This document shows, in pieces, positions 7,892 to 17,554 of a stretch of DNA of 32,313 nucleotides. Origin of the DNA: Muribaculaceae bacterium (lineage in GTDB: Bacteria > Bacteroidota > Bacteroidia > Bacteroidales > Muribaculaceae). The stretch covers positions 1 through 32,313 of the forward strand of contig JAKSLZ010000024.1 in assembly GCA_024400935.1 (NCBI GenBank), in the 5' to 3' direction. Under the pieces are notes generated by a model that did no database searches, was not told the DNA's origin, and worked only from the letters and a program-made list of their open reading frames with translations. Within the stretch, counting starts at the first letter, position 1. The number at the start of each line of letters is the position of its first letter. A program made the translations under genes and the position numbers.

Positions 7892-10800
7892 ATGAAAAGA
7901 AAGAAATCTTTCATTGGACTTGCAGCGGCTATAGCCGTTACAGTCTTCAGCGCTCAGGCGTATGAAACAATCTCGCAGGCCTTGGCTACTGTCAATCAGG
8001 ATGCCCCGGCCGCTACCGCTAAGGCCTCTAAGGGTCAGGCTGGCGTTGCCGTCTATGGCGACATCACAGCCACTCCCACGAGCGACTTCAAGGCCCCGGC
8101 TAGCGAGAATGCCACCAAGAGTGCAAACAAGGCGCCCCGCAAGGTTGCGTCAGTGAATGAACTCGAAGGCAAGTATGTGCTCACTGGCACATCACTGCTC
8201 ACTTCGGGCTACAATGGTGTGTGCGTCACCATCAGCGCAGGTGCTGACAACGCTATCACCATCAGTGATTTCTGGTCAGCAGGCTACAGTACTGTGCTCA
8301 ACGGTACTTTAGACCCCGCTACCGGCGTGCTCACCTTCCCCTACCAGGTGATGGGACAGCACGAAACCTATGGCGACATCGTTTTCGCAAAGACCGATCT
8401 CTCCAACGGTAACCCCGCCAACGAGCCTGTTACCGCTCATGTTGCTGCCGACGGCTCTATCGCCTTCGACGATGCATGGGGTGCTTATGTAAAGGCTACT
8501 CCCACTGCTACAACATGGAGCATGTTCTCGGTTGTTAACAAGGCCGAGATGGAGAAGTGCAACGCTACATTCACAGGCAAGAAGCACGCCGACGGCACTA
8601 CCGAGAGCTATGGCGTTGTATTCAAGCAAACAAGCGAGAACGTAGCAGTTATTAAGAACCTGGGTAACTATGGCCAGACTGTTTCGATTGAACTCAACCG
8701 CAACAAGACTGCCAACATTCCCTCGTCGCTCATCGCCTACAACGCTACTTACGGCGACTTCTACAGCTACAACCTCACATTCACCGAGACCGGTGCTTCA
8801 CTCAGCACCGCCGATGCTGTGACAACCGCCGCTACCGACCTCAAGCAGCTCAACTGGACAGGTTGGGGTGTCGTTACCGGTAACCTGCAGGGTTCACGCT
8901 ATCTCGTAGCTGCTTACGACGAGTGTAACATCACTACCGATGCCGACATCACTTATCCTTCTATCTCAGTTACCGACTGGGAGGGCGAGGGCACCGAGGC
9001 ATCTCCCTACCTGATCAAGCAGCGCGACGACCTTATCCTCCTCAGCGACAAGGTTGCCGAGATCTCTGACTTTGACTGGACTACACCTCCCCAGACAAGC
9101 GCTTACTGCCGTGCCTACATGGGCAAGTACTTCAAGGTGGTTAACGACATTGACATGGACGGCTACAAGTTCACCCCCATCGCCAACGACTGGCAGCACT
9201 CGTTTGCCGGTACATTCGACGGCGACGGCCACACTATCAGCAACCTCCACGTTGACAAGAAGGCTGCTTATGCAGGTCTGTTTGGCCGCACCGACACCGT
9301 TTCTGTTATCAAGAACGTGAAGCTCGACGCTCCCGTTATCAAGAGCACCGGCAACTATGCTGCAGCTCTCGTGGGCTGGTCACTGGGTACTATCGACAAT
9401 GTCGAGGTTACCAATGGTACCCTCGAGGTTACTAACTATGGCGTAGGTGCTGTGGCTGGTATCGGCTATTCAGTAACCAACTGTACTGTTAAGGATACCG
9501 AGATCACTGGTTACGGCTACACCGGTGGTGTTGCAGGTGAGGTTCACATGCCCATCACTAACTGTGTTGCAGAGGGCGTTAACATCGTGAGCGCTACTGC
9601 AAGCAGCAGCACTCCCGGTCTCCCCATCGGTGGTGTTGTGGGTAACCTCTACATGACCGACATGGAAAATTGCCACTTCACAGGTGTTATCAACGGTTAT
9701 AAGCTCTACTCTGAGTATCAGTCTATCGGCGGTCTCGCTGGTTGGGCATCAGGCGCTAAGGTTAAGAACAGCTTCGCAACCGGTACACTCATGGGTTACA
9801 ACTCAGGCGCTATCGTGGGTGGTGCTGTAGGTTTCCTGCGTGGCGACATGGAGAACTGCTTCTTCCGTGGCGACATCCAGGCAATGTCTACCCGCTCTTG
9901 CGGTGGTGCAGTGGGCCGCATCCAGGCTTACAGCATCGACGGCACCGAGACCTTCGAGTCTTCAATGAAGAACGTTTATGCCGCTGCCAGCGTTAAGGCT
10001 GAGTGCTACCAGTACCAGTCACAGGTCAACAAGCAGAACAACGAGATCGTGGGTACCATCATCGACGGTTCTCACCCCGTCTTCACTAACGTTTACTTCG
10101 ACAAGCAGGTGTGCAGCCTCACTCAGAGCGAGTTTGGCGCTAACACTGCCGACCTCGTGGGTGCAGCCGGTCCCGCTGGCTTCGACGCAAGCGCATGGTC
10201 GTTCACCGAGGGTCAGTATCCCGCACTCAAGGGTCAGGAGACAACCGAGGCTTCTAAGTTTGCAACTGTAGCCGTTGTTTTGCCCCAGGGCGCTACATTC
10301 GACAAGTTCACTAAGAACGCTACCATCAACAAGAGCGGCAACACTGTAGTGGGCTTCTACAAGGGCGGTATCCTCTCTAACGCTGGTCACTATGCAACCA
10401 TCAGCGGCAACCAGATTGTGCTCAACGACAAGTCAGAGTTTGGTAACGACACCATTATGGTTTACAATGCTCAGCTTGGCGTGAACTACATCCATGTTGT
10501 TAAGATTGCTCCCATCCCCTTCGAGGGTGCTGGTGTTGAGGACGATCCCTTCCTGCTCAAGACTAAGGCTGACATGATCAAGCTGTCAGAGATGACAACG
10601 GTAAATCATCAGCTCTTCCCCGACACTTACTTCAAGATTTGCAACGATATCGACCTCGAGTATGATCCCGCATTCCTGGGTATCTGTACCGATGCCGGTG
10701 ACGCTCACAACTACTTCGCAGGTGTGCTCGACGGTGACGGCCACTTCATCCACAAGATGAAGATGAACGGCATCGTATGGCAGACTGAGCCCCAGCCTGG

Positions 10801-13800
10801 TATCTGGGGAACACTCAACACCTCGGCTTGTAAGTCTTACAAGGGCCTCGTGGGTCGCCTCGATGCTGCTGGTGTTGTCAAGAACGTCAACATCGCCGAC
10901 GACTGCGACCTCTTGTTCTACGGTACATCGGGTGCTGTCGTAGGTTACAACGGCGGTCTCGTTGAGAACTGCCGCAACTACACTGACCTTACCGGTATCT
11001 CTTGCTGGATTGGTGGTGTATCTGGTCAGAACCTCAAGGACGGTAAGATGAAGAACTGCTACAACGAGGGTCACATCACTGGCGGTTATGGCCAGGTGGG
11101 TGGTATCGTTGGTAACACTGTAGGTCTTGTAGAAAACTGTATGAACGTGGGTCGCGTTGAGATTCGCCAGCTTGCTACCAACTATGCTACCCAGCTGCAG
11201 TCTTGCGGTGGTATCTCTGGTACATCATCAAGCGGCGGTCACTTCGTTAACTGTGTTAACGCCGGTACCGTATCGGCTCAGCTCAAGCGCGCCGGTGGTA
11301 TCACTGGTTACTGGAGCCCCGTTTCAGCAACTTCTACCGCTTCTTATTATAAGAATGACATGATCAACTGTATCAACTATGGTACAGTGATGACTGGCGA
11401 TGCAGCCACTATGGGTGCTATGGCTGGTGGTGAGTCACAGAGTACCTCTGAGGAAATCAGCGGTAACTACTGGGACAAGCAGCTCCTCGACATCGCTGCC
11501 GACTGTAACGCTGACCACGCTGGCATGAACGGCGTTGAGACTAGCGTTCTCACTTCGGGCCAGGCTCTCGAGGGCTATGACACTGAGGTATGGCAGTTTG
11601 AGGCTGGCAAGTATCCCGTCCTCAAGCAGTTTGCCGATATCCCCATGGTTCAGAAGGCTGCTAATGCCCTCGTATCTATGCCCGCCGGCGTAACAGCTAA
11701 GAACCTCACTGCCGACGCTACCGTGACTGGCGCTACTCCCGCTCTCACCCTGGGTGACAAGTTCTCTATCGAGGGCAACGTGGTTAAGGGTCTCCCCGCA
11801 ACTCAGGAGGTTGTTAACGATACCCTTACTCTCACAAGCGACAAGTTCGTTAAGGTTGTTCCCATCTCGGCTCTTCCCACTAATCCCCTCATGGGTAGCG
11901 GTACTGAGGAAGATCCCTGGCAGCTCCACAACGCTCAGGAGTGGAACGCTCTTGCAGCATTCATGTCTAACACTGCCAACAACCTCGCTGGTGAGTATGT
12001 TAAGGTAATGAACGACATCGACTTCACTAACGAGCCCGCAGGTATCACTCCTCTGGGTGCCGACGGTGTTACTCCGTTTGCAGGTAACTTCAATGGTAAC
12101 AACTGCACCGTTGGCGGTTACAGCTATGTAACCAAGGTTGCAGGCGAGGGCGGTCTCTTCGGTACAATCGCTGCCGATGCCGAGGTTTATGACCTCACCG
12201 CTGCCGGTAACATCGAGGGTGGCCTTGGCGGTGCTAAGGGTACTACTAAGCTCGGTTATGTAGGTGGTGTTGTAGGTAAGCTCTATGGTAAACTCACTAA
12301 CGTTAAGAATACAGGTAACGTAACAGGTATCGCAACTTATGCTGCCGGTATCGCTGCTTATGCTTACCAGGGTTCTAAGTTTGACGCTTGCGTTAACGAC
12401 GGCGAGGTTAATAACTCAGCTGCTAACGTAGCAGGTATCGCTGCTTATGCTTATGAGACTGTTGAGTTCAACAATTGCGTTAACAACGGTACTCTTACAT
12501 CGGCTACCGCTACAGGCTATGTAGCAGGTATTGCATCTTACGCTCTGCCTTCTACTTACAACAACTGTGTTAACAACGGTGACATCAACGGCGGTACAAG
12601 CGCCGGTATCGTTGCTAACGTTGCTGGTAAGGCTGGCTTCGGTCCTTACACATTCAACAAGTGTGTTAACAACGGTAGCATCACCGGTAACGCTACCCTG
12701 GGTGGTATCACTGCTATGCAGGGCGCAACCGCTGGTAACAACGTATGTAACTACACCGAGTGCGAGAACCACGGCGACATCACTTGTAACGCTACATCGG
12801 CAGTAAGCTCAAGCTCTACAGCCGGTATCGCTGCATTCTACAGCGCTGGTTCTACATTTGACGGTTGTGTCAACGATGGTAACATCACTAACACCAAGAG
12901 TGTTTACACTGCTGGTATCACTGGTTACTACAAGGGCTCAGCAAGCGCTACTTATCCCGTTGTTGTCAAGAATTGTGTCAACAAGGGTGGTGTAGTTGCC
13001 GAGGGTCAGCAAATCGCTGGTATCATCGCTTATGTAAGCAACTATGTCAACATTGACAACTGCGTCAACTATGGCGACATCGAGCAGGGCACATGGGGTG
13101 CTGCAGGTATCTGCTACACATTCACCGGTGCTAACAGCTCGCTCACTAACTGTATCAACTATGGCGACGTTACTGTAGGTACTTACCTGGCTGGTGGTAT
13201 CGTTGGTAACAACGCTAACAATGCTTCAGTTCTCAAGGGTTGTATCAACGTGGGTAACATCGCTTCTAATGTAGCCGAGACTGCTACTAGCAACAACTAT
13301 GGCGTGGGTGGTATCGCCGGTCAGGCTTACACAACCGTAACCGACTGCTTCAACGCTGGTGCCGTTAGAGGTCAGGTAGGCGTAGGTGGTATCGTTGGAC
13401 GTCCCAGCTACTACGCTTCACAAGCTCGCACTCAGCTCGTCAACTGTGTCAACATTGGCGCTATTGAGGGTAAAGCAGGCTGCGCAGGTGCTCTCATCGG
13501 TACCGAGGCAGGCAATGAGGCTAAGTACTGGGGTGACAACAACAGTGCTACTAACTGCTACTACCTCAACGACTTTGGCCATATGCTTGGAGCCGAAGAA
13601 GCTGGCCTTGGCTGTGGTGACTACAATCCCGTGGGCACAGGCATGTCAGTTGCTGAACTTGCATCTCTCGACATGAATGCAGGTCAGGGCAATGGCGACG
13701 CCAACATGGCTCCCGCCGAGGGCGCTTGGTACAAGGCTGACTATTGCTTCCCCATTCCTGCTGTTGGTAAGGACAATGGCGCTATTGCTGCCGAAATCGC

Positions 13801-14224
13801 AGCAGTAGTTCTTGCCGAGGGTGACACTTATGACAACGTTACTTACTACCAGTTCAACGTGGGTGCTCCTGCAGGTGTTGAATGGGCAGTATTTAACAGC
13901 GAAGAAGAGCCCTCAACTCTCATTGAGATCAGCGGCAACGACGCTCAGGTTACCGAGGCATGCGAGAACATCGTGGTTCTGCTCGAGGTAACAGGTGCTA
14001 ACGACGTAATTGAGACGACCAACATCTGGCCTCTCGTCCTCAATGTAACCGACGTTCCCACTGGCATCGACGAGACTACAGTAGGTAAGGTTGTTGCTAG
14101 CGAGGCTTACTACACCGTTAACGGTGCTAAGGTAGAGAAGCCCGCACAGAAGGACGGTCAGGTTTACATCGTGGTACGTCAGTTCACTGACGGCACAATG
14201 AAGGCCATCAAGATCCGCAACTAA
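7892..14224 (+). CDS. Giant secreted surface protein with GLUG-like repeats and Por-type C-terminal tail
   Basis: A 2110-residue protein of unknown function. A signal peptide covers about residues 1-23 (ends FSAQA before YETIS). Three long modules open with the same signature, G-x-G-T/V-E-x-x-P-[YFW]-L/Q near residues 364, 878 and 1334, followed by a DIDMDG/DIDLEY-type strand and a string of GLUG-like repeats (VGGVVG, AGGIAG, AGIAAYA and similar). From about 1400 to 1900 the repeats take the form NNCVNNGDI...AGI every 20-30 residues, predicting a long right-handed beta-helix or solenoid. The C-terminus, about 2072-2110 (YYTVNGAKV...GQVYIVV...MKAIKIRN), resembles type IX secretion sorting tails. 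Glycine and alanine codons are mostly GGT/GCT, unlike GGC/GCC in the neighbouring protease, which suggests high expression. Likely role, adhesion or glycan binding at the surface, is inference. A terminator follows. Confidence 0.85.
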   Translation: MKRKKSFIGLAAAIAVTVFSAQAYETISQALATVNQDAPAATAKASKGQAGVAVYGDITATPTSDFKAPASENATKSANKAPRKVASVNELEGKYVLTGTSLLTSGYNGVCVTISAGADNAITISDFWSAGYSTVLNGTLDPATGVLTFPYQVMGQHETYGDIVFAKTDLSNGNPANEPVTAHVAADGSIAFDDAWGAYVKATPTATTWSMFSVVNKAEMEKCNATFTGKKHADGTTESYGVVFKQTSENVAVIKNLGNYGQTVSIELNRNKTANIPSSLIAYNATYGDFYSYNLTFTETGASLSTADAVTTAATDLKQLNWTGWGVVTGNLQGSRYLVAAYDECNITTDADITYPSISVTDWEGEGTEASPYLIKQRDDLILLSDKVAEISDFDWTTPPQTSAYCRAYMGKYFKVVNDIDMDGYKFTPIANDWQHSFAGTFDGDGHTISNLHVDKKAAYAGLFGRTDTVSVIKNVKLDAPVIKSTGNYAAALVGWSLGTIDNVEVTNGTLEVTNYGVGAVAGIGYSVTNCTVKDTEITGYGYTGGVAGEVHMPITNCVAEGVNIVSATASSSTPGLPIGGVVGNLYMTDMENCHFTGVINGYKLYSEYQSIGGLAGWASGAKVKNSFATGTLMGYNSGAIVGGAVGFLRGDMENCFFRGDIQAMSTRSCGGAVGRIQAYSIDGTETFESSMKNVYAAASVKAECYQYQSQVNKQNNEIVGTIIDGSHPVFTNVYFDKQVCSLTQSEFGANTADLVGAAGPAGFDASAWSFTEGQYPALKGQETTEASKFATVAVVLPQGATFDKFTKNATINKSGNTVVGFYKGGILSNAGHYATISGNQIVLNDKSEFGNDTIMVYNAQLGVNYIHVVKIAPIPFEGAGVEDDPFLLKTKADMIKLSEMTTVNHQLFPDTYFKICNDIDLEYDPAFLGICTDAGDAHNYFAGVLDGDGHFIHKMKMNGIVWQTEPQPGIWGTLNTSACKSYKGLVGRLDAAGVVKNVNIADDCDLLFYGTSGAVVGYNGGLVENCRNYTDLTGISCWIGGVSGQNLKDGKMKNCYNEGHITGGYGQVGGIVGNTVGLVENCMNVGRVEIRQLATNYATQLQSCGGISGTSSSGGHFVNCVNAGTVSAQLKRAGGITGYWSPVSATSTASYYKNDMINCINYGTVMTGDAATMGAMAGGESQSTSEEISGNYWDKQLLDIAADCNADHAGMNGVETSVLTSGQALEGYDTEVWQFEAGKYPVLKQFADIPMVQKAANALVSMPAGVTAKNLTADATVTGATPALTLGDKFSIEGNVVKGLPATQEVVNDTLTLTSDKFVKVVPISALPTNPLMGSGTEEDPWQLHNAQEWNALAAFMSNTANNLAGEYVKVMNDIDFTNEPAGITPLGADGVTPFAGNFNGNNCTVGGYSYVTKVAGEGGLFGTIAADAEVYDLTAAGNIEGGLGGAKGTTKLGYVGGVVGKLYGKLTNVKNTGNVTGIATYAAGIAAYAYQGSKFDACVNDGEVNNSAANVAGIAAYAYETVEFNNCVNNGTLTSATATGYVAGIASYALPSTYNNCVNNGDINGGTSAGIVANVAGKAGFGPYTFNKCVNNGSITGNATLGGITAMQGATAGNNVCNYTECENHGDITCNATSAVSSSSTAGIAAFYSAGSTFDGCVNDGNITNTKSVYTAGITGYYKGSASATYPVVVKNCVNKGGVVAEGQQIAGIIAYVSNYVNIDNCVNYGDIEQGTWGAAGICYTFTGANSSLTNCINYGDVTVGTYLAGGIVGNNANNASVLKGCINVGNIASNVAETATSNNYGVGGIAGQAYTTVTDCFNAGAVRGQVGVGGIVGRPSYYASQARTQLVNCVNIGAIEGKAGCAGALIGTEAGNEAKYWGDNNSATNCYYLNDFGHMLGAEEAGLGCGDYNPVGTGMSVAELASLDMNAGQGNGDANMAPAEGAWYKADYCFPIPAVGKDNGAIAAEIAAVVLAEGDTYDNVTYYQFNVGAPAGVEWAVFNSEEEPSTLIEISGNDAQVTEACENIVVLLEVTGANDVIETTNIWPLVLNVTDVPTGIDETTVGKVVASEAYYTVNGAKVEKPAQKDGQVYIVVRQFTDGTMKAIKIRN

Positions 14225-14246
14225 TCACTGCAAATAAAATCAGCTG

Positions 14247-14262
14247 GGCCCCACACGGGGCC
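14247..14262 (+). other. GC-rich hairpin after the giant gene
   Basis: GGCCCC and GGGGCC pair around the 4-nt loop ACAC, 22 nt after the stop codon and just before the terminator hairpin. It may protect the 3' end of the mRNA. Confidence 0.4.
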
Positions 14263-14286
14263 TGACTGATTGGTTCCAATAGAAAT

Positions 14287-14318
14287 GGGCGACCTCACAC
14301 CGAGGCCGCCCATTTTTT
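14287..14318 (+). terminator. Intrinsic terminator of the giant surface-protein gene
   Basis: A 10-bp stem (14287-14296 with 14302-14311, one A-C mismatch) with a 5-nt loop, followed by ATTTTTT. Confidence 0.8.
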
Positions 14319-14449
14319 ACTTTTAGTGTCCGGTAAAAAAAAATTTTTTCACAGAAAACAAGTGCTAAACAGGAATGAAATGGAGAAGAAATAGCTATCA
14401 TCCAGAAATCAAGTGTAGGCTGGTGCCAAGGACAAAAACAGAAATCCAC

Positions 14450-14610
14450 CCCTTGCGTATGTGAGGGCCCTCGTGCCTCGGGACCGATGCTGGTGTTGTG
14501 TGTTTGAGCTATTGAGCAAGCTCACATCTCAAACACACAACACCGTCATCACTGGTTTCGCCACCCCTCACATCCACAAGGCGATAAACCAAGAAAAAGC
14601 ATCTGTCAGA
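14450..14610. other. Structured non-coding element, copy A
   Basis: The gap 14319-14633 holds no gene. It has a perfect 17-bp inverted repeat (14492-14508 with 14528-14544) whose loop contains TGAGCAAGCTCA, then a second pairing (GGTTT near 14554 with AAACC near 14586) and the core CAAGGCGATAAAC at 14577-14589. The same ordered landmarks occur in copy B at 17745-17900 with different stem sequences. The sense strand is unknown. A weak hairpin at 14612-14630 follows the Sel1 gene stop on the - strand and could serve as its terminator. Confidence 0.5.
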
Positions 14611-14633
14611 CCATCCCAGTCACAGGGATGCTC

Positions 14634-16619
14634 TTACCAGCTGTACACACCTAGGCTGCGCAGATTGTCCTGTGCATTTTCAATTCCTTGCCGTGCGGCT
14701 AGCTTATACCATTTTATGGCCTCATAGTGGTCCTGTTCTACTCCCTGTCCATTTTGATAACACACTCCCAAGTTATTTTGTGCGGAGGCATCACCTTGTT
14801 CAGCGGCCTTTTTGTACCACTTTACAGCCTCGTAGTAGTCCTGTTCTACTCCCTGTCCATTTTTGTAACACACTCCCAAGTTGAATTGTGCAGAGGCATG
14901 ACCTTGTTCCGCAGCTTTTCTGTACCACTTCACAGCCTCGTAATAGTCCTGAGCCACCCCTTGCTTATTGTGATAGCAAACTCCCAAGTTGAATTGCGCC
15001 TGGGCATTACCTTGTTCAGCGGCTTTGCGATACCACTTTACGGCCTCGCTGTAGTTCTGAGCTACCCCTTCCCCATTTTTATAACAGAGTGCCAAGTTGA
15101 ATTGAGCTGAGGCATCACCTTGTTCCGCGGCCTTTCTGTACCACTTCACGGCCTCGCTGTAGTTCTGAGCTACCCCTTCCCCATTTTTATAGCAGAGTGC
15201 CAAGTTGAATTGTGCTGAGGCGTTTCCTTGTTCTGCGGCCTTGAGATACCACTTCACGGCCTCGCTGTAGTTCTGAGCTACCCCTTCCCCATTTTTATAA
15301 CAGAGTGCCAAGTTGTATTGTGCGTCGGCGTCACCTTGTTCCGCGGCCTTTCGGTACCACTTCGCGGCCTCGCTGTAGTTCTGAACTACCCCTTGGCCAT
15401 CTTCATAGCAGACTCCCAAGTTAAATTGTGCATCGGCATTACCTTGTTCAGCGGCCTTAGTGTACCACCTGACGGCCTCGTAGTAATCCTGTGACACACC
15501 CTCACCATTTCTATAGCAGACTCCCAAGTTAAATTGTGCATTGGCGTGACCTTGTTCAGCGGCCTTAGTGTACCACCTGACGGCCTCGTAGTAATCCTGT
15601 GACACACCTTGCCCGTTGTCATAGCACCATCCTAAGTAAAATTGTGCCCGGGCGTCACCTTGTTCCGCGGCCTTTCTGTACCACTTCACGGCCTCGCTGT
15701 AACTCTGAGCCACCCCTTGCCCATTGTAATAGCACCATCCCAAGTTAAATTGTGCATCTGCATCACCTTCCATCGCTTCGATTTGGTAGATTTCATAGAT
15801 ATCGTATGCTGTTGCAACGGTGTCCGCGGCTTCTGCAATTTCTACAACTTCTACATTAGCCTCTATCTCTTGTTCTGCTGCTTTGCGGTACCACATTACA
15901 GCTTCTTTATAGTTCTGTTCTACCCCTTGCCCATTTTCATAACATCCTCCTAAGTTGAATTGTGCCTGGGCGTGTCCTTGTTTGGCGGCTTTTGTGTACC
16001 ACTTCACTGCCTCGCTGTAGTTCTGTGGCACACCGTTCCCTTTTTCATAACAGAGTGCTAAACTGTATTGTGCATCGGCATCACCTTGCTCAGCGGCTTT
16101 CGAGTACCACTTGACAGCCTCATAATAGTTTTGATTAACGTTTTTGCCATAGTAATAGCATTCGCCCAAATTGTATTGCGCATATGCATCACCTTGCATT
16201 GCATTGATTTTGCAGGCTTCGATGTCAATGGTATCACATACTTCAACTGCAGAATCCTCATATTCCCAAACTTCTGCTTCCACAACATCCCAGTCTTTTT
16301 CTACAGTCTTCGTTTTGGAAACATTGAGTTTTCCTCTTGATGATTTTTGTGATTTTTCCTTCTTCTTAGCTGCTTGCTCTGCCGCTCTTTTTTTTGCTGC
16401 TTGCTCGGCGGCCTTTTTCTTTGCAGCTTCCTCTGCTCTTTTCTTTGCAGCTTCCTCGGCTGCTTTCTTTTTGGCGGCTGAGTTGTCCTTCTTGGGAGCT
16501 GTGGTCTCCTTTTTAGCGGGAACGTCAAATTTCAGTTTGCCTTGGGTTGAGGCAAATGTGGTGGTTGGGCACATGGCGCATGCGGCCAGGATTACTATGA
16601 TTATGCTAGAGAACTTCAT
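14634..16619 (-). CDS. Secreted Sel1-like repeat protein (13 repeats)
   Basis: A 661-residue protein; Sel1-like repeats usually form alpha-solenoids that bind other proteins, and no partner can be named. An N-terminal secretion signal is followed by STQG near residue 25; LAAC at 11-14 could also be a lipobox, so lipidation is uncertain. Residues about 36-95 are Lys/Ala/Glu-rich, probably a charged helix or coiled coil. Thirteen 36-residue repeats (AQFNLGVCYxNGQGVxQxYxEAVKWYRKAAEQG type) occupy 144-250 and 286-645. The 35-residue break at 251-285 resembles residues 110-143, which precede repeat 1, so a linker-plus-three-repeat block seems to have been duplicated. The DNA shows matching 108-bp repeats, some nearly identical. 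The paralogue lies 85 bp upstream on the same strand. Confidence 0.9.
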   Translation of the reverse strand: MKFSSIIIVILAACAMCPTTTFASTQGKLKFDVPAKKETTAPKKDNSAAKKKAAEEAAKKRAEEAAKKKAAEQAAKKRAAEQAAKKKEKSQKSSRGKLNVSKTKTVEKDWDVVEAEVWEYEDSAVEVCDTIDIEACKINAMQGDAYAQYNLGECYYYGKNVNQNYYEAVKWYSKAAEQGDADAQYSLALCYEKGNGVPQNYSEAVKWYTKAAKQGHAQAQFNLGGCYENGQGVEQNYKEAVMWYRKAAEQEIEANVEVVEIAEAADTVATAYDIYEIYQIEAMEGDADAQFNLGWCYYNGQGVAQSYSEAVKWYRKAAEQGDARAQFYLGWCYDNGQGVSQDYYEAVRWYTKAAEQGHANAQFNLGVCYRNGEGVSQDYYEAVRWYTKAAEQGNADAQFNLGVCYEDGQGVVQNYSEAAKWYRKAAEQGDADAQYNLALCYKNGEGVAQNYSEAVKWYLKAAEQGNASAQFNLALCYKNGEGVAQNYSEAVKWYRKAAEQGDASAQFNLALCYKNGEGVAQNYSEAVKWYRKAAEQGNAQAQFNLGVCYHNKQGVAQDYYEAVKWYRKAAEQGHASAQFNLGVCYKNGQGVEQDYYEAVKWYKKAAEQGDASAQNNLGVCYQNGQGVEQDHYEAIKWYKLAARQGIENAQDNLRSLGVYSW

Positions 16620-16704
16620 GATAGACGGTAAGTGTGAATGTTATATAAAAAGAAGTGCCGGCAAGCCACGATGGAGGGTTTGCGGGCGGTTGTTGGGGTG
16701 GTTG

Positions 16705-17265
16705 TTACCAGCTGGTGATGCCCATTCTGTTTAGATTTCCTTTTGCCTGTACATTGCCTTGTTTGGCTGACAGCTTAAACCACTTGATGGCCTCGTCGCG
16801 AGACTGCGTCACCCCTTGGCCGTTGTAATAGCAAAGCGCTAAATTGAACTGTGCCGTGGCATCACCTTTCTCGGCTGCCTTGCGGTACCATTTCACTGCT
16901 TCGTAGGCATTTTGTGTAACCCCCTGTCCGTTTTTGTAACAAAGCCCCAGGTTGCATTGTGCCTTGATGTGACCTTGATTTGCTGCGATTCTGAACCATT
17001 TTGCTGCCTCGTAGTAGTCTTGTCTAACCCCTCGCCCCTTGTAGTAGCATAGGCCCAGCTGGTATTGTGCTTTAGTGCTGCCTTTCTCGGCGGCGCGGCC
17101 ATATTGCTTGTATGCCTCAGTGTTCACATCCTTTTGTGGTACCTGGGCAGTTTTGCTTGTGGTGGAACGCTCAAATTTTAGCTGTCCTTGGGTTGAGGCA
17201 AATGTGGTGGTTGGGCACATGGCGCATGCGGCCAGGGCTGCTATGATTATGTTATAGAATCTCAT
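16705..17265 (-). CDS. Short secreted Sel1-like repeat protein (3 repeats)
   Basis: A 186-residue paralogue of the gene at 14634-16619. The signal region is almost the same (CAMCPTTTFASTQG) with the same secretion/lipobox ambiguity at LAAC. It lacks the Lys/Ala helix and has three Sel1-like repeats (about residues 58-170), ending in LNRMGITSW, which parallels LRSLGVYSW in the long protein. About 145 bp covering the 5' end and upstream flank are nearly identical in the two genes (16535-16680 and 17183-17330), showing a tandem duplication. Probably the first gene of a two-gene transcript from the -7 box at 17345-17352. Function unknown. Confidence 0.88.
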   Translation of the reverse strand: MRFYNIIIAALAACAMCPTTTFASTQGQLKFERSTTSKTAQVPQKDVNTEAYKQYGRAAEKGSTKAQYQLGLCYYKGRGVRQDYYEAAKWFRIAANQGHIKAQCNLGLCYKNGQGVTQNAYEAVKWYRKAAEKGDATAQFNLALCYYNGQGVTQSRDEAIKWFKLSAKQGNVQAKGNLNRMGITSW

Positions 17266-17344
17266 GATGGACGGTAAGTGTAAATGTTATATTAAATGAG
17301 GTACCGGCAAGCCGCGATGGGCGGTTGCGGCCGGATTGCTTGCG

Positions 17345-17352
17345 CAAAGTTA
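17345..17352 (-). promoter_or_regulatory. -7 box (TAACTTTG) before the Sel1 gene pair
   Basis: Exact TAnnTTTG match on the - strand, which would give a leader of roughly 75 nt. No good -33 box was found at the usual distance. Confidence 0.35.
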
Positions 17353-17413
17353 ACAATAAAAACTGAAACTTTGCTGTTTCAGAGGTGGATATTGGGTGGA
17401 ATGGGGTATATTT

Positions 17414-17445
17414 AGCCGTGTGCAGCGCGTTTTTACGCGCTGTCC
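17414..17445 (+). repeat. 32-bp hairpin element, copy 1
   Basis: Identical over 32 bp to the reverse complement of 23996-24027; similarity continues about 6 bp further upstream. It contains CAGCGCGT-TTTT-ACGCGCTG, an 8-bp stem with a T loop. It ends exactly 27 nt before the operator-like palindrome at 17473, the same spacing as in copy 2. Confidence 0.9.
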
Positions 17446-17472
17446 CCTTGGTGTGCCTTCAAACCCATTGTA

Positions 17473-17488
17473 GTGCAAACGATTGCAC
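17473..17488. promoter_or_regulatory. LacI-type operator-like palindrome, site 1
   Basis: GTGCAAACGATTGCAC, an imperfect 16-bp palindrome with central CG, fitting the general LacI/GalR-family form TGnAAnCGnTTnCA. Its centre is 61.5 bp before the -7 box at 17542. Confidence 0.6.
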
Positions 17489-17519
17489 ACATGAAATGCA
17501 TAACAAAGTGATAATTTTT

Positions 17520-17549
17520 TTTGCATTAAGGCAATTGGTTGTAATTTTG
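17520..17549 (+). promoter_or_regulatory. Promoter P1 with no gene behind it
   Basis: TTTG at 17520-17523, an 18-bp spacer, then TAATTTTG at 17542-17549. The start is expected near 17555. The transcript meets a strong terminator at 17662-17701 and no ORF of useful size lies between (the ATG near 17609 is followed by AAA TAA). Confidence 0.55.
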
Positions 17550-17554
17550 TAGCG

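Noticed and set aside
14650-16200. 108-bp DNA repeats as a separate repeat element
   Set aside because: Fully explained by the 36-residue Sel1-like protein repeats.
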